This document shows, in pieces, positions 12,964 through 26,844 of a stretch of 64,000 bases of DNA. The notes beneath the pieces were generated by a model. It was not told the DNA's origin. It saw only the letters and a list, made by a program, of their open reading frames with translations, and searched no databases. This DNA is from Dermatemys mawii (lineage: Eukaryota > Chordata > Testudines > Dermatemydidae), in NCBI GenBank assembly GCA_007922305.1, contig ML677364.1, positions 22,241,326 through 22,305,325 on the forward strand. The letters are read 5' to 3'. The number at the start of each line of letters is the position of its first letter. Position 1 is the stretch's first letter. The position numbers and the translations under genes are program-made.

Positions 12964-13114
12964 CACCGGACTCTCGCTGTAACGCGGTCGTGGCTGTCTA
13001 TGGATCCCAAAATAGAATGTGGTCATTTTATTTCATTTTGTTTTAATGCGGTCCCCGGTATAACGCGGGACTTGGCATGGATCCCAAATCCCGCTTTCTA
13101 GTGAGGGTCCGGTG
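12964..13114. mobile_element. Tc1/mariner MITE, TA-flanked
   Basis: The 151-bp element begins CACCGGACTCTCGCTG and ends with the inverted counterpart GTGAGGGTCCGGTG. TA borders both ends. Internal arms with TATGGATCCCAAA and ATGGATCCCAAAT are direct repeats, and 'taacgcgg' recurs. Confidence 0.9.
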
Positions 13115-13116
13115 TA

Positions 13117-14349
13117 CTTTGTTTAGCAAATTAGTTTGATCTCTGGGGGAAAAAAAAAAAAGCCCTAAGGATTTCCTGTTTGCTTGTTGCTGATAGGAAT
13201 GCAGAGCACAGCAAAGTAGTAACTGCAGCAATGCCTCTGAACAATGTGGTGTGGAGTTGTGACCTTTTAACCTCTCTCCTTTCACCTTTTGCTTAGGCCT
13301 TGTTGCCCTGGAGTTTACCCACTAGGATATTTGCAGAGTGCAAATCTGGGTGTAGACATGGTGCAACAGTATAAACAGTGACTTGCACAGGTGCAGGTTA
13401 CCTTGGGTAGACAAATTCGGACCTATTTTGACACTGGACTCTTTGTGTACAGAATCGGGATTTCCTATCCCTGCTATATCCCTGACCTTCTCTGTATACA
13501 TGTTCTCAGATTACATCTTGCCCAGCTGCACCTTTTGCCACTTTCTGGCATGTTCTTTCTCTTCAGGCTATTGTTGTTGCTTCCCTGCCTTGCCATCTTC
13601 ACCTCCAGTCAAGGAGTGGAACATGCTTAGGCAGTTGAATGGTAAGTGGAGGTTTTCGTTTCAGGAAAGACTCTGAAACTAGCAATATGTTGCCCATATC
13701 TGGCTAGGGTGAAAAGGAAAGCTTTCACAGAGGCAGGTTTGGAAAGGACTACATTTGTATTGCTACTATGTGTCAGAATTAGTTATGCTGATACGTAGGA
13801 CTTGTTTTAGTGTGGCGGCTCTTAGAAGGTTGTGGAAATGTAATGAAAATAAATGGCCTGTACCCCAAATAAGCTATTTCCCCTGTGTTTGTGTAAATAA
13901 CTAGCATTTAGTAGATCTCAGGTACAGTAAAGCCATTTGTTGCCATAGCACAGCAGATCTTTTGTGAAACCAATTTTTTGTTTTCTTCTTCTTACTCTGG
14001 TGGAAGCAGAAACCTAATCACCCAGCTGCAGCTAGTGCTTACAGGCAGTTCTCTGATTTGGTTCTTTGTTGCTACAGTGGTGGTGTTGAGCTCTTGATCT
14101 ATGACAGCCTCCTGTGCAGCCCATGGGTTAATCGGGTAGCTAGCCTTCCTTGTTCTTAGTGAAAGTGATACACCGTGACACGAGCCCAATCATGTATGTA
14201 TCCCAGAATGTCAAGTCAAAGATATGGTAACAAATACAAAAATCATGGACTCAGCTCCACCTTCGTAAATTGCTTTGCACTTCCATTGTACCATTCAGAT
14301 CCCGATCTTAATGCACTTTGCATAGGGAAAGACTGAAGCAAAGAGAGAG
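13117..14349. other. Intron-like sequence, no gene seen
   Basis: The two overlapping plus-strand frames at 13383-13676 have no motif and no splice context. Nothing else was recognised. Confidence 0.55.
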
Positions 14350-14352
14350 TAA

Positions 14353-14695
14353 GGCCAGGTCTACACTGTGAGGCGCATGTGTGTGTCAACCTAAGATACT
14401 CAACTTCAGCTACGCGAATAGGTATCTTAGGTCGACTTACCTCAGCGTCCTCGCGGTGGCAAGTCGACCGCTGCCAATCCCCTGTTGACTCCAACTTCTG
14501 CCTCTCGTGGCGATGGAGTTCCGGAGTCGATGGGGAGAGCACTCGGAGATCGATTTATCATGTCTAGATGAGACATATATAAGGACACTGGCTGGAAACA
14601 CCATGGTTTTCAACAGTGTCTAGATGAGACGCGATAAATCGATCCCTGATAGATTGATCGCTACTCGCTGATCCGGTGGTAGTATAGACTTGGCC
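14353..14695. mobile_element. Harbinger MITE with small internal insertion
   Basis: The termini GGCCAGGTCTACACTG and AGTATAGACTTGGCC are flanked by TAA on both sides (14350-14352 and 14696-14698). The middle carries an extra 56 bp relative to the sibling at 45.8 kb: the 14-mer TGTCTAGATGAGAC occurs at 14561-14574 and again at 14617-14630. Confidence 0.9.
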
Positions 14696-14698
14696 TAA

Positions 14699-16982
14699 GT
14701 CACATACCCCAGTCTCACAGCAGGTCGCTGACAGTGGTTAATTGTGAACTCTACTGAAAATGATGTCCTTGGCAATAATATATTTTTTTAGTTGAACTCT
14801 TTGGCATGGATGTGGCCTTATAGCAACCCTGTATTCATGTTCCTATTTCCTTAATTTATGAATACTGAAGTAGAAGAATTAAATGTCTTCTGATTTTAGT
14901 CTTTAAGATAATGAAAGGGAATAGCATCATGGTTATGGATGAACTGCTGCTGAAACTCACTCTGTAAAATATACTGCCAAGCAGGGTGCAAGAGCAAAGG
15001 AAGTCCAATAAGCTTAATGATTAATTGATTCAATTTAAGGCATCTATACATATGCTAAGTATGCATTATAAACTTAGCTTCTAGCGAAAGGTTTAATTAA
15101 AGTTGTAAAACGGTTTCCGTTATAAGCCCTTGATTGTAGGCCCTCAAACTAGATGAAAAATTTCTTTGGGGAATGAAAGTTTCCATATTTGTTTCAGCCC
15201 AGGAGCGGTAAGTTTTTAAAGCGAGTCTGGGGAGACTTGCTAAGCCATTTGAGTTCAGCAGGGTAAAGGGAGGAATAGTTTGTCATTTTACAAAATTCCA
15301 GCTTTTTTTACTTGTGGCTAAAGCTACCGAAGATGTTAGCTGTCACTGAAATGTGAACATGCATAGTACAAGCCTTCAAAACACCCTGAATGTCCTTCCT
15401 TAAAATCATGGGTGTGAATAACCTCACAGATCTTGCATTTTAGAGGCTCAGCAATTTTTGGTGCATTCTGACCTAAGTGTGCATTTAAAAGAGGTGGTTC
15501 TACCTTATTTTTTTTTTTTTAAAAAAAATCCCATATAATTTTGTCTACATGTGTATATTATACCTAATTTAGACAATGCTTTACTAGTATTTGCAGCACC
15601 CAACAGTTTGTTAGGCACTTCCCAGACAACTTGTTTATGTCCCAGGGAGCTTACAGGGTAAATTCAGACATATTGAAGCAAAACAGTCAGGAGGAAGAGT
15701 TTGTAGAACCACTTCTAGTCTGAATTAGGTCTCAGTTCAGGAACACACCTCTATTCAGGCACAGGCCTAATAGCAATGCCGTCCTAAACAGAGACAGGCT
15801 TATGTGCTATCTAGAGTTCAGGGCTGTTGATTTTAAGCTCTTTGGGGGAGTCAATGCATAGGGTGCAGATCTGGGGTGAGCACCTGGGCCAATCACTTTT
15901 AAACAGATACATGGAAACGGGGGCCGCTTTAGCTATAGGCAAAATAGGCAATTGCATAGGGCAACAGATGTATGGGAGGAGCACCTCTGACTGGTCTATG
16001 GGGGTGTGAACTGCAGAGCATGCTGACATTTAGCGCACTCATGGCCCTGTATAGACCCTGCTGGCATGAACAGGACTATGTTAACATGCTCTAGGTACCT
16101 TTTAATTCATGGCAGCAGGGTATACATGATGCCCTTAGATAACTACACGCTTGAGCACACTGCAGTTCATACCCCCGTAGGCAGGACTCTGTGGTGCCAT
16201 GCAGATGAGTCCTATGGGGTAGGAGGGCGGGGGAAGATTGCATGGGGGTGCCTCTTGGCTCTGGACAGGCGTGGGAGTGAGGGAGTAGCTCCTGGATGGT
16301 CCTGGTTTCTGTGGGGGGAAAGAAAGAGGGGAGAGGTCCTGGCTGGTCAGATTTCTCTGGGGAGGTCTCCTCCTACCCCAACACCCTTTAAATAGCTCTG
16401 TGCAGCCTCAGAAGCAAGGTGTCTATTTGGGTGTTTGTACATCCAAGCTTAATGAAGGCCTGGTCCTGACTTGAGGCCTCTGGCTGCTATTGCAATACAA
16501 ATAAGTAACAAAATGTATCCATGAACCACTGTCCTAACTGGGGGCTGTGCAAATCTGTTCCATCCCAGTAGGGTGCTGCGCACCACCTTTAATGAACATT
16601 CAGCATCTGCTCCCCTCTGCAGCCCGGCAGCTCTCATGGCTAATGGGGAGACTGAGGTCTGCCCATCTCCCCATTCATTTGCAGTAACCAATGGCATCAA
16701 CCCTGCAGATTCATTGTACTTTGTGAGCTAAAGAATTCCCATTGTGCTAGGCTCTTGTGTAGAGGGATGGATTCCTTTCATGTTGACTCTTGAGTCATTG
16801 CACCAATGCATGGGATCCATAGGCCAAGTACAGGCTGGCTCTCTGTACGCACGCCCTATAATTCTGGAACAATTTTGTTTAGTGAAGAAAAGGTATTTGT
16901 TTAAAATAAAAGATGAAACACAAAAGTTATTTGTTTAAAATAAAAGATGGTTGGTATCAGAACCAATGTCCCAAATAGATGA
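14699..16982. other. Intron-like sequence with a local tandem duplication
   Basis: No coding sequence was recognised. The 22-mer beginning TATTTGTTTAAAATAAAAGA occurs at 16894-16915 and 16928-16949. The segment 16040-16210 has MITE-like palindromic flavour but no defined ends. Confidence 0.55.
15580..15670 (-). repeat. L2/CORE-SINE-type tail, reverse orientation
   Basis: The sequence 'gttaggcacttcccagacaa' and 'cccagggagcttacagggta' resemble the reversed tail, more diverged than the 24-kb copy. Confidence 0.5.
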
Positions 16983-17432
16983 TGGAGGTCTGAGGGGAAA
17001 TTTGGCTCCCACCCATCAAGTCCTACTGCCCCAGCATCTGGATAACTCCCCAGCCCCTGCCCCGTTCATCCAGATCCCCCCTGCACTCAGACTCCCTCCC
17101 CCCACAGCTGCATCTCCCTCCATCAAGCCCTTCCACACTTGGATCCTGCTGGGCTGAGCCTGCCTGCCTACACTTGATGCACCTGGAATGGAGGGGCAGG
17201 GCCAGGTGCGGCCTCACCACTGAGCCCGTGTCCTGGGGAGAGTGGGGGCTTCAGGGTGATCTCCCACCTCCATACAGCCAGTGGCCTGTGCTCCCCACTG
17301 CCATGCTGGAGCCTCCACATTTATTAATTGGCAAATAAAATTTGCACAATTGGTAAAATTTTAAAATATTTTGTGCAGATTTTTTTTTTGCACAGAATTA
17401 TTAATTTTTTGGTACAGAATTCCCTCAGGAGT
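16983..17432 (-). repeat. Dispersed element with ACTCCTGAGGGAATTCTG end (copy 1)
   Basis: Read on the minus strand it starts ACTCCTGAGGGAATTCTGTA, then an AT-rich stretch, then a GC-rich body with GGTGAGGCCGCACCTGGCCC. The same order occurs at 30992 on the plus strand. Its class was not determined and it encodes no protein. The left limit is approximate. Confidence 0.72.
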
Positions 17433-18455
17433 AATATATCTGTACCCTAACCACCATTAGTTGTCTTCTGATCCTAGATCTTGATCATCTTGTCCCAACA
17501 GAGATGAAAATACCAGGTTTTTACACTACTGCAGCTTGTTTCAGTGCTGTACTGTTAGTCCAGTGAACAGTTTTATTTGAAATTTGTCTCTGTAGAGAAG
17601 GTAATTGACATGCTTCATCTTTGTTTTACTGAATTCATAATGTAATTGTGAATCTCCCCTTTAAACATTGCTTGTTACATGCAATTATGAAAACTGCCCT
17701 ACTAAGTACATTATTATCTAGAATCGGGTCTTAGTAATATTATAATATTCTAATGAGTCTGAGGGACATAAAATCACATTTTATTTGCACTTCAGGGCCT
17801 AATTAAGCCTCTCTCAGTATAAACCCCATCTGCTTCGTGGGGGAGGGGGAAGGAACAGGCTTACACAAGAGTTCAGGTGAGTCACTGGTATTGATTGTAT
17901 GATACGTTCTTTTGAATGGCCCTAATTTTTATGAATGATTGGGGAAACACTGAGTGAAATTGACCACTGAAGATGCAAGTGAATGTGCATCCTAAAGTGG
18001 TCCGTAATGCTGTACAGTACACTAATGTATTGAATATGTAATGAACAATTTGAGAACAAAAAACATTTCACTGTAATTCTGAGATTTCCTCAGCTCTCCC
18101 CTCCTCCTGGTAATCTTAAGTAAGATCTGTGCGGTCATAATGCTACGCTAAGCTTATTACAAATTTTATGTCCTTCATCGAACAAGGGAGGCTAGGGGAC
18201 AACTGTTCTGCCCCAGTGCATGTGCTGCTGACTTGCTCTTAATGTCCAGGCTCATTGAATTTTCAGCGCTTCACAGAATGTGTTTGTGGTGTAAGGGGAA
18301 AGCTGCTTCTGGCACCATTAACTGAGAATTATGTGAGGATTTGACCAGATTGTGGAGTACCATAGCACGTCAGTTTTCTTTCTTACCATCTTCAGAACAT
18401 GGACTCTCAGAGGGATCCAATGCGTTTTAAATCTGGAAGCATAAACACTTGTTCT

Positions 18456-18722
18456 GAGGCCTGTTTACATTACAGGGAAAAGTCCATCTAAGCTATGCAA
18501 TTTGAGTTACGTGAATAGTGTAACTCAAATCGACGTAGCTTAGATCTACTTACTACGCGGTCCACACTACGCAATGTTGATGGGAGTACCCCTGCCCTTC
18601 TTGATCCTGAGAAGTACAGAAGTTGACGGGAGAGTGATCGGAAGTCGATTTAGCAGGTCTTCACTAGATTGACTAAATCGACTGCCGATGCATTGATTGC
18701 AGCTCCTCGATCCCCTGCTAAG
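18456..18722. mobile_element. Harbinger MITE, right end degraded
   Basis: The left end GGCCTGTTTACATTAC leads into 'atttgagttacgtgaatagt' and its inverted partner 'gtaactcaaatcgacgtagc', then ACTAAATCGACTGCCGATG. The right terminus is not clear. Confidence 0.78.
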
Positions 18723-19964
18723 GGTAGAGAGGGCCCAAGTATTGCGGCGGTGCCAACTCCAAATAAAACAGGGGATATAAATGGCAGCCATAAACAGAGT
18801 AAGCTAGCATTTTAGCCTTAAAAGTATAAAATATCTCTACAGAGATGAAGTTTAGAGGTTTTTCTGTCTTCAGGTTTATAGATAAAGATCTGCATTTCCT
18901 TCTGGTAACCTTCCTGTCAGCCAATTTCAGATTTGTAATCTCTTTTATAAATTCTTCTAAGCAGCATTTAAAATCTTTCTTTTAAACAACCATAGATTTT
19001 TGTTTTGTAAGAAAGATACATTGAATAATGTTTAAAAATGTTCATTTTCTGTTGCTCCTAATTAAACTATTAACACTGAATTTAAAAATAAAGGATGAGT
19101 TCTGTTGTCTTAATGTGGCTATTGAAGTTTCTTGAAGCTAAAAGATGTGCTGAATGTATGAGCTCCTTGAGTACCTTAGCTCTTTCATGAAGAGGGTTTT
19201 CATTCTATTGAAATGGATGCAAAACTCTAGGGAGCTGCAAAGATCTCTTCTTACAGGCAAGTGGCCCAGTGAGGACACTGTAAATAGTAATATCTTTAAA
19301 TAGAAACTCTTGGTTACTCAGACTAATCTGCTAAATTAGCATCATTGTTTGCAGCATGGGTTTTCATGAAGGCTGGAAGGTTTGTTGTTAAAAGAGCACA
19401 ATCTAGCATGAGTTCTTTGTCCCACCTGTATCAAGGCATGTCCTCAAATCATATGAGTTCTTATTCCCTGCTTCAAAAGGCCAACAACCCAGTCCATCAG
19501 AAGAAATGTATTATGAGAGGCAAGTGTCTGCCATGTACTGGTGACTATTAGGAGTTGCCCAACTCAGTTGGCGGGACTTCTAATTTTTTTTTTAACTTGT
19601 CTACCATTGGTTCTATAAGCAAATACTTTTATAGCCTTCAATAAGAGTTCCCTCAGGCCTTTTGGGAAAAGTCATTGACTGTATCCTTTAGTTTGCCAGC
19701 TCAGAGGAAAGGAAGTCTGACTCCACTTGCTCCCAGTTTTCCCTCTTCATGCTCGGGATTTTAACTTCAGTTCTGTAATATCAGCTGCCTCCCTCCAAAA
19801 TGTCTAAAAGCTCTGGATATGACCCACCTGTTGGAAACATGAACTCTTCAGCTTCCTAGTTTAAAATGACTATTCACAGGAAATAATTTTAAACATACTT
19901 ATAAGGCACCAATCTCTGTAGTATCTAGGCATTCAATAATTAATACTTAATTTTTCTTTAGCAA

Positions 19965-20160
19965 CTGCCATCTCAGGACCTCAGAGGACTTTACAAACAT
20001 CAGTGAGTTACGCCTCACAACACAGCTATGAAGTTGGTTAGTACTATCCCTATTTTTATAGCTGAAGAAGCGGAGGAATAGAGAAAATTGAATGACTCAG
20101 AGAAAATTACACAGGAAGTATATGGCTAGAGATGCAAGCAGAGCTCAACTCACCTACTTT
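19965..20160 (-). repeat. MIR-like SINE fragment, reverse orientation
   Basis: The sequence 'ggactttacaaacatcagtg', then 'ctatttttatagctgaagaa', then 'agagctcaactcacc' follows the reversed MIR pattern. Confidence 0.68.
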
Positions 20161-21089
20161 CTAAATTCTTTGTGACAAAGAAATACGCTTTAATGCTGTA
20201 AAAATTCCTGCAAGGGAAAAAATAGTTATTTAGCTAAACGCAAACACCCTAAATTGGTGTGCAAGTTATACAGATGCCCCCAGTGGTAAATGATCTTCAT
20301 ACGCCGTTCACCTTTGAATCCTGCTGTGGCAGTACATTGCACTGGATAGTGATTTACTGTTGAGGTGAATGTTTTCTTCTTGAACCAATTTGGAGTTTCT
20401 GGGGGCTTTTGTGGCAAAAAGAACCCCCTGTGAAACATTGCAGGGGTGTGTGTGTAGGGCGGGAGGCAGAGAGAGAGTTCCTGAGCAGGGAGAGCTCCAT
20501 TCCCAATGCATCTCTTTTAGACCCTGAGAAAATTCCATTTTCCTCTTGTCTGTTGTGCTTGGAGAATCCTTTCCTCTCCTACAAATAGAGGGTTAATGGT
20601 ACTTAATTATCTTTCCCTTTTGCAATTAATCATTTCAGTGTTTTGCCTTTGGAGCAAAGGCAAAATGCATGTGCACAGTATTATTGAGCTCATTAATGTG
20701 AAGGCTACCTTACCTTATGAGGAAATGCAAGAGATATGTTGTGGTTCTGACAAAAGGAAATCATCCATTGATTTTTTTTCTTTATTGTAGTAATAAATTG
20801 TAAGGTCTGGTTTGAGAAATGTGAACAGACAAAATTTAGAGTTGAGAAACCCCTTCCCCATATGAGTGCCTTAAAGATAGAGTAACAGGCGTGACCTGTG
20901 CCTTGCTGTTACTACTAAACGTTGAGCTTAGCAAAAATCAGCTTCTTTATTTTCTCATGTGTGGTCCCTGTTCGTATTCTACTTTCTGCCCTCCTTCTCC
21001 TTTGCTGCAGATCTGTTGGATTTGCAGTGGAGAAGGAACTGGAGATGTGGTCAGACTGCCCCACCTTTTATCACCTTAGACAAAACTAT

Positions 21090-21353
21090 GGCTTCGTCTA
21101 CATTAATGAGAGAAGTCAATCTAAATTAGGTTAATTACGTAACTTAAGTTAGCATAGCTTAAATCGACTTACCACAGTGCCTACATCACTGTATGTTGGC
21201 AGGCGATGCTCTCCCATCGATATAGCGGCTGCTTTTCTGGGAGGTGGGAGAGTGCTCTGCCATCGACTTTCAAGATCATCACCAGACCGACTAAATCGAT
21301 GCTGCTGCATCAATTGCAGCAGCACCAATTTAGCTGGTAGTGAAGACAAGCCC
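21090..21353. mobile_element. Harbinger MITE
   Basis: The termini GGCTTCGTCTACATTAA and GGTAGTGAAGACAAGCC are inverted and bordered by TAT-containing flanks. Internally it has ACTAAATCGATGCTGCTGC, as in the 18.5-kb copy. Confidence 0.85.
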
Positions 21354-24054
21354 TATGAGGTGAAACAAGTGTGCGTGAGCGGACCAACGAACACTACTAC
21401 TTTCAAATTCTCTGGCTCCAGACACATGGTACTCATGTAAACTCCCAGTGGAATACAGATAGGGATCACACTTCGAAGAACCTGTAATTATAGGTAAGCA
21501 ACCTCCTCTGTTTAGTTTAGACCAAATGATTAACAAGAAGATTTTAGCTGGACAGTGAACAGGTACTGCTTTGAGTTGAGTGTTTTCTCTGAACTTTAAT
21601 AGAACCCCACGCTCGCTTGTTCCCATACCTGTGTCTTCATGTAGTTTGATGGGCCTTGGGGTGGCTGGACTCTGCATTTATTATGTGGATTGGTCCATTG
21701 GCTTGCCTTTTCCTAGGTTGGTTGTCTTCAACAAGGCTGGCTTGCTGCACTTGGTTCTCAGAGGGCCTTGCTTCGCTTTACTAACACTGTTCCCTCACTT
21801 CCCTTGAGTGCACCCCCAATTCATCTCCATCACCTCTATTATGCCCTCCTTCAGCCACAGCGCAATGGAAGTCTGCTCTGGTTGCCTTTCTCCCTTGCAG
21901 AAGGCTCAGTTAGCCTGTGTGCTGTTCTCCCATTTCTCGTCTGCCTCCACCCTTCTGTTTTTGTTGTTGTCTATGCACTGGTGCAACGTTAATAGGTTTG
22001 ATGAATGGTCGTATTGGGAAAAGTTCCCCAGCTTTAATCAATACAATCAGTTATGAAATGTGGGAATCATTCTCCACAACTGAATGCTGGTTTTCAGTGT
22101 TCATTTACTGTATGGCTGGCATTTGCAATCACTTACCGTCAAACTAGCATGGTGAACAACATTGGTTTTACTCAGAATGCCCACTGCTGCTACACTTCAT
22201 TATCCATTCTGACTGTTGAGCTGGAAGGGGGAGTTGGTTTTGTTTGTGCTGTTGCAAATAACCAGATCTGTCAAGCCCAGTAAGGAGTCCAAGGCAATGG
22301 TGCATCTTCTTATTGCCCTAGCTGACTAATTATTCATGGCCATCACTTTAAAACTATCTATTTTGCATATCTGGTGCCCGAGTTTATATGTGACGACTCT
22401 TCTCCAAAGTAGAGATTGTGATCCATAACTGTGTTCAGGATATTACTTATCTTCTGGTGTGATGCTGGTGTGCAACACTAGAGATAGATTTTATTTTTGC
22501 TGTAGTGCACTTATGACTAAATATAAAAAAAGTCTGAAATGTACAGCAGATGTAGTCATAGAAGGTGTACAAATTTGGGACCAATCCTTTTCAACTGAAA
22601 TAATTTTTGCTTACTTGAAAAAAAAGAGTGTGTTCATTTATGCCATCCCAGAGCAACTATGTAGCTGAAGAGAACAGGGTAATCAGACTTTATAAATTGT
22701 TTTCAGTGTCAACTTTATTTTTACCATTATTTCACACCTAACCCTTGTCACCCAAGCCTCTCCTCTCTTTACTATTTACACTAATTGCAGAACATGTAAA
22801 TCACTCTTAGCACTTGACAACGCATAATGAAAATCCAGTTTAGTTGTTACTCCTCTAATTTTGCAAGATAAATAGAAGAAATAAGGCTAACATAAAAAGC
22901 CCAGTCAGAAAGGATAAAGGCCGCTAGATGCTTTAAGGTACTTCTTCAGTTTACTTACAAAACATCAGAGAAACTCACTGCTTCTCAGTCACAGCTAGTC
23001 ACTATGGGGTAGGCAGCCAATCTGGTTAACGCTGGAACTGAAATGCATACAGATGCCTGTGTCACACAGCATTCAGGGCATGTGATATGTGGGGAAAAAA
23101 TATCACAGTCGGATGAGTGCTATGCTGTGTGTAATGGCTCTGAGGAATTGTCTATCAATTTGACATTGTAGAATACACACTTCACTGAGTAATAGGAGAG
23201 GCAAGAAATAGCCCACCTGACAAACATGAATTGTTAAAGCAATCTGTTCCCTGCGCAATGTTCCACTTTCACATGCATGCAAAAGTTAAACTGCACTGTA
23301 GAATCAGCCGAATAATGAATCATAACTGGGATTAGCTTTCTACAACAGGGAGTCATTTGGGGTGAAATGTTATGTTGTGTAATGGGCCTCTGCATTTTAT
23401 AAGATGACAGAGTGTCTAACAGCTAACTGTTAAAGGGAGAAGATTTAATATTTTGTAAACTTCGTTGTAAAATGCAAAACACACATTTAGCCTAAAGCGG
23501 CATATTTTTAATTAAACCACAATTTGCAGTAGAAAATCTTTTCCCAAGCGTATTTATGATTTTTTGCCAAGTACATCTGAGATTGTGAAACAAAACACCT
23601 TGTCCTTGAAAACTTGGCAAATGGACAGAGTCACCCATAAACAGCTTTGTGTCCACATGAACTATCTCCAAACACTCTGGCATAGTATAGAAAGATCTCA
23701 GAAACTTTTTCTGCATTGTCAGCACTAGAATCTGACTCAGAACTCCAGCCTGCACAAATAACCCTTTATTTGCCAGTCTTGTAAACAACGAAATCTTACC
23801 TTGGAAGACTCTAGTTCCATAATTTACTTAGACAAAAAAGGGGGCGGGAAGAAAGGGCAAACTGAACACGATTTTGGTTATGATACTACTTGACTATCAT
23901 TTGGGTTGGATCACCAAAGCTTGATTCCACCAAATAGTCTACATGACTGTTTAACATGAAAGCTACTGTGCAACTTTTTTAGGTTGCTGTTCTTTTTCTT
24001 GGATTCATTTGTAATCAGTAAGTAAATTACTCCCTGTGTCCTTTGATTACTTTT

Positions 24055-24150
24055 TGCTATATGCTCAAGAATGTGCTAGGTGCTTCACAAAAACAAGACT
24101 ATACAGCCTTCGGGCCCCAAAGAGCATGCAGTCTAAATTAGATCGGATAC
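24055..24150 (-). repeat. L2/CORE-SINE-type tail, reverse orientation
   Basis: The sequence 'aatgtgctaggtgcttcaca', then 'gggccccaaagagcatgcag', is the reversed tail. Confidence 0.68.
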
Positions 24151-24667
24151 AAGTGAGGATCATGAACAGACCAAATTGAGGGGAACGGAAGAGGAAAGGA
24201 AAGACATAGGGAGGATCTGTACGACCTGCACATTGTGCTGGTTCCATTGAAATCAGCCTTGTCCTGCCCTCTTCAGTGTAGTTAATCTACATTATATTTG
24301 AATCATAAGTGATATTTTGCCCCAAGTATGATTTAGTGTGTTCTGTTATACCATGTGTGTGCAACTCTGTGTCCCTGCTCCAACTGCTCTGAAGAGGGAT
24401 TTCCAGCAGCCTGCTTTAATTCTGAATATTGCAGCATGTAAGCCCTCTCTTTGAAAAGACATGGAGCGTTTGGAGGCTGCTTTCCCCCTCTTTCCCTCTT
24501 TTCGAGGGAGAACTTGGATGGGTTGTGAAGGTTTGTGCTATTCCAAAATAGCTGTGTGAAAGAACTCCGTCTGTTGGTGGTATTCAGAACTAAAAATGGA
24601 CATCCTTCCATTAACCCTTTCAGTGCCTTATTGATTACAGCTCTGTACTGCAGAACCCTGTTGTGAT

Positions 24668-24716
24668 TTTCTTCTTCTTCTTCTTTGTTGTCGTCGTCTT
24701 CTTTGTTGTCTTCTAG
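24668..24716 (+). repeat. Imperfect (TTC/TTG)n microsatellite
   Basis: CTTCTTCTTCTTC is followed by TTTGTTGTCGTCGTC units. It produces a Glu/Asp-rich spurious minus-strand frame at 24333-24746. Confidence 0.9.
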
Positions 24717-26844
24717 TCCCAAAGCATTATAGCTGTAGATGTACAAGTGTGTCAGCAGCAGCAGCTGATGGCATTGAAAGGGTTAGCCCAATAATGAATA
24801 ATTATCCACCTTCAACTCTTGGATGATCATGTATGATTTCACTGCCTGCCTTACACTAGCCACTGATGGATACTGTCACTTGCTGTGCTTTCAAGGATCG
24901 ATTGCAGCATTCTGATCACAACGCTGTTTTGGTTTTCCCCTTTGCTGTTGTACATGCATGTTGAGGTTATTTAAAGCCACATAGCTGCTCTGCTCTCTGA
25001 TTTGAATTCTGTTACCTTGTCCAGTGCCAGTCCAGCAGCTGTAACCATTGTCTTCTTGACAGTAGAACAAATGAACCAAGGTTTGTGTGCGCGTTTGCTC
25101 CCTTTCCCTCTCTCATGGTTTAAGAAAAGGATCTTTTTCCTTTGGACAAGGAACTTTGGCACTGACGTATCCCAGGAGAACTCAACGATTCTCAAAACAG
25201 CCCTGTGTATGTGAATGTAGCAAGCATGGTAGATTTTTGAAGGAAAACTGCAGTTCTGTTTTTCTTTTTTTTTCTTCACTTTATACTTGTTGCTTAAATC
25301 TAATGCTTTTGTCCTAAGCTGGGTTGAGTTTGGCTTGCGTGCCCTCTGTTCCTGTTCCTTGGAAACAGTGTGTACGTGTCGGTACCCCATACCAGCATCA
25401 GTTTGAATCTTGTATCTTGTTCTTCGGAATCTGTTTTCGTTTGTTTTTTTTGAAGGTAAATCTGCAGCTGTTACGGTTGCAAAGAAAACCCCAAAAATAT
25501 GAGCTTAGTGTAATTGCAGCGGACATGTTTGAATCTGCATAGAGCCTGAAACAAAAGATGTTAACTGCTTCATTTATCTGAGGGAGAAGTGAACTCGCAT
25601 GTCCCGTGGTGATGGAGATGATGTAAATGTCAATGCTGTTTTGAAAAACAAAAAGAGAGGGTCACAAATCGGTCACAAGTGGACAGTATTGGGAGATACC
25701 ACCATTTATTTTTTTCCTGAACCAAGAAGGGGCCAAGTGCAAGGAGTCTGGCGGAGCTCTTGGGTATATTCAAGTCCCACCAAAGAGAGCCAAGATCAAA
25801 GAGCTCAGGGAGCTGCATGATCATATTTTGAATATCTATACAAACTACTCTGAGCAGTACCTCATTCTGGTGAGTCACCTGGGCAGCTCTTACTTCCTGG
25901 GCAGAGCTTGGAGAAGTGCCCTTCGCCCTTTTCTCCCCCAGTGTGAGTGAGGACATTCAGAACTAGCTGGGTGGATTCAACCTTTCTTTGTTGCCAGGTA
26001 GATATATATTCAGTACAGCAAGACTCTCACTATGTTTTAGAAAAATACCTTTAAATTTAGTCCTGTCTGCTCTGTCTGATCAGTTAAGTTCCCATGTCAC
26101 TTCTTTGTGTTTTTGTCAGACTGGTTACAGCCATGATCCCAGAAGTATCTTCATTTCCATAATGGTAGTCTACACAGATTAGTAAAGTGCTTTGGGATGA
26201 AAAAGGGCACATAGGTGTCCAACACAGCAATACTTATGGGGCCTTAAATGACTGTAACCCACGTTGTTCTGAATGTGTAGGCTAATGTTTTTCATTCTGA
26301 TCTAAATGCTGCTTCTGTGGTTCTTCATCCTGTTTGTAGGCCTGTCTTTAATTATAGTTGTCTGCAATAGATTGCAGTGTGTAAAGAGGGTGCCAGCAGG
26401 AATGAATCAGTGTTAGAAGTAGAGGGTTTAATAAATGGTTAAATCTTAAAGATAGGGCGAAGGACTTATTTGAATATGAGAGCAGGGAGTGGCATGGACA
26501 GAGATGAATTTTCTGCTGGAAGCTGTGGCCAGTGCTCTCTGAGGAAGCTAGTCGCCACTCAGCCAACTGTGCATATGTGGGAGGTGAGAGAATTCCCTTA
26601 TTATTTTATTCCAGTTTTTTCAATCTTGACCCTATCAGATTATTGAGGTACACCTTTAAAAGTGTAAAAGCACAACCAATAGTAGAGGGTATCTAAAGAA
26701 CAGCTCAGGGGGAGGGGAAGGGGCGGCACCTTCTCTGAGAGGACAGGGAGGTGGGGGAGGGAAGCACGGACCCGCCCCTACTCAAATCCTGGGAAAGTGG
26801 ATGAAACAGTATCTCCTGAAGGTCACTACATCTAGACTTTAGTA

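Larger units (their letters stand above)
21354..26836. other. Long intron-like stretch, no exon recognised
   Basis: It contains the L2-type tail at 24.1 kb and the microsatellite at 24.7 kb. Frames up to 139 codons (minus, 24971-25390) are Lys/Arg-rich or low-complexity and match nothing that I know. Confidence 0.55.

Noticed and set aside
24333..24746. 137-codon minus-strand frame rich in Asp/Glu
   Set aside because: The acidic stretch is a translation of the TTC/TTG microsatellite. Nothing else in it is recognisable.
24971..25390. 139-codon minus-strand Lys/Arg-rich frame
   Set aside because: Low-complexity A/T-rich translation without domain or splice context.
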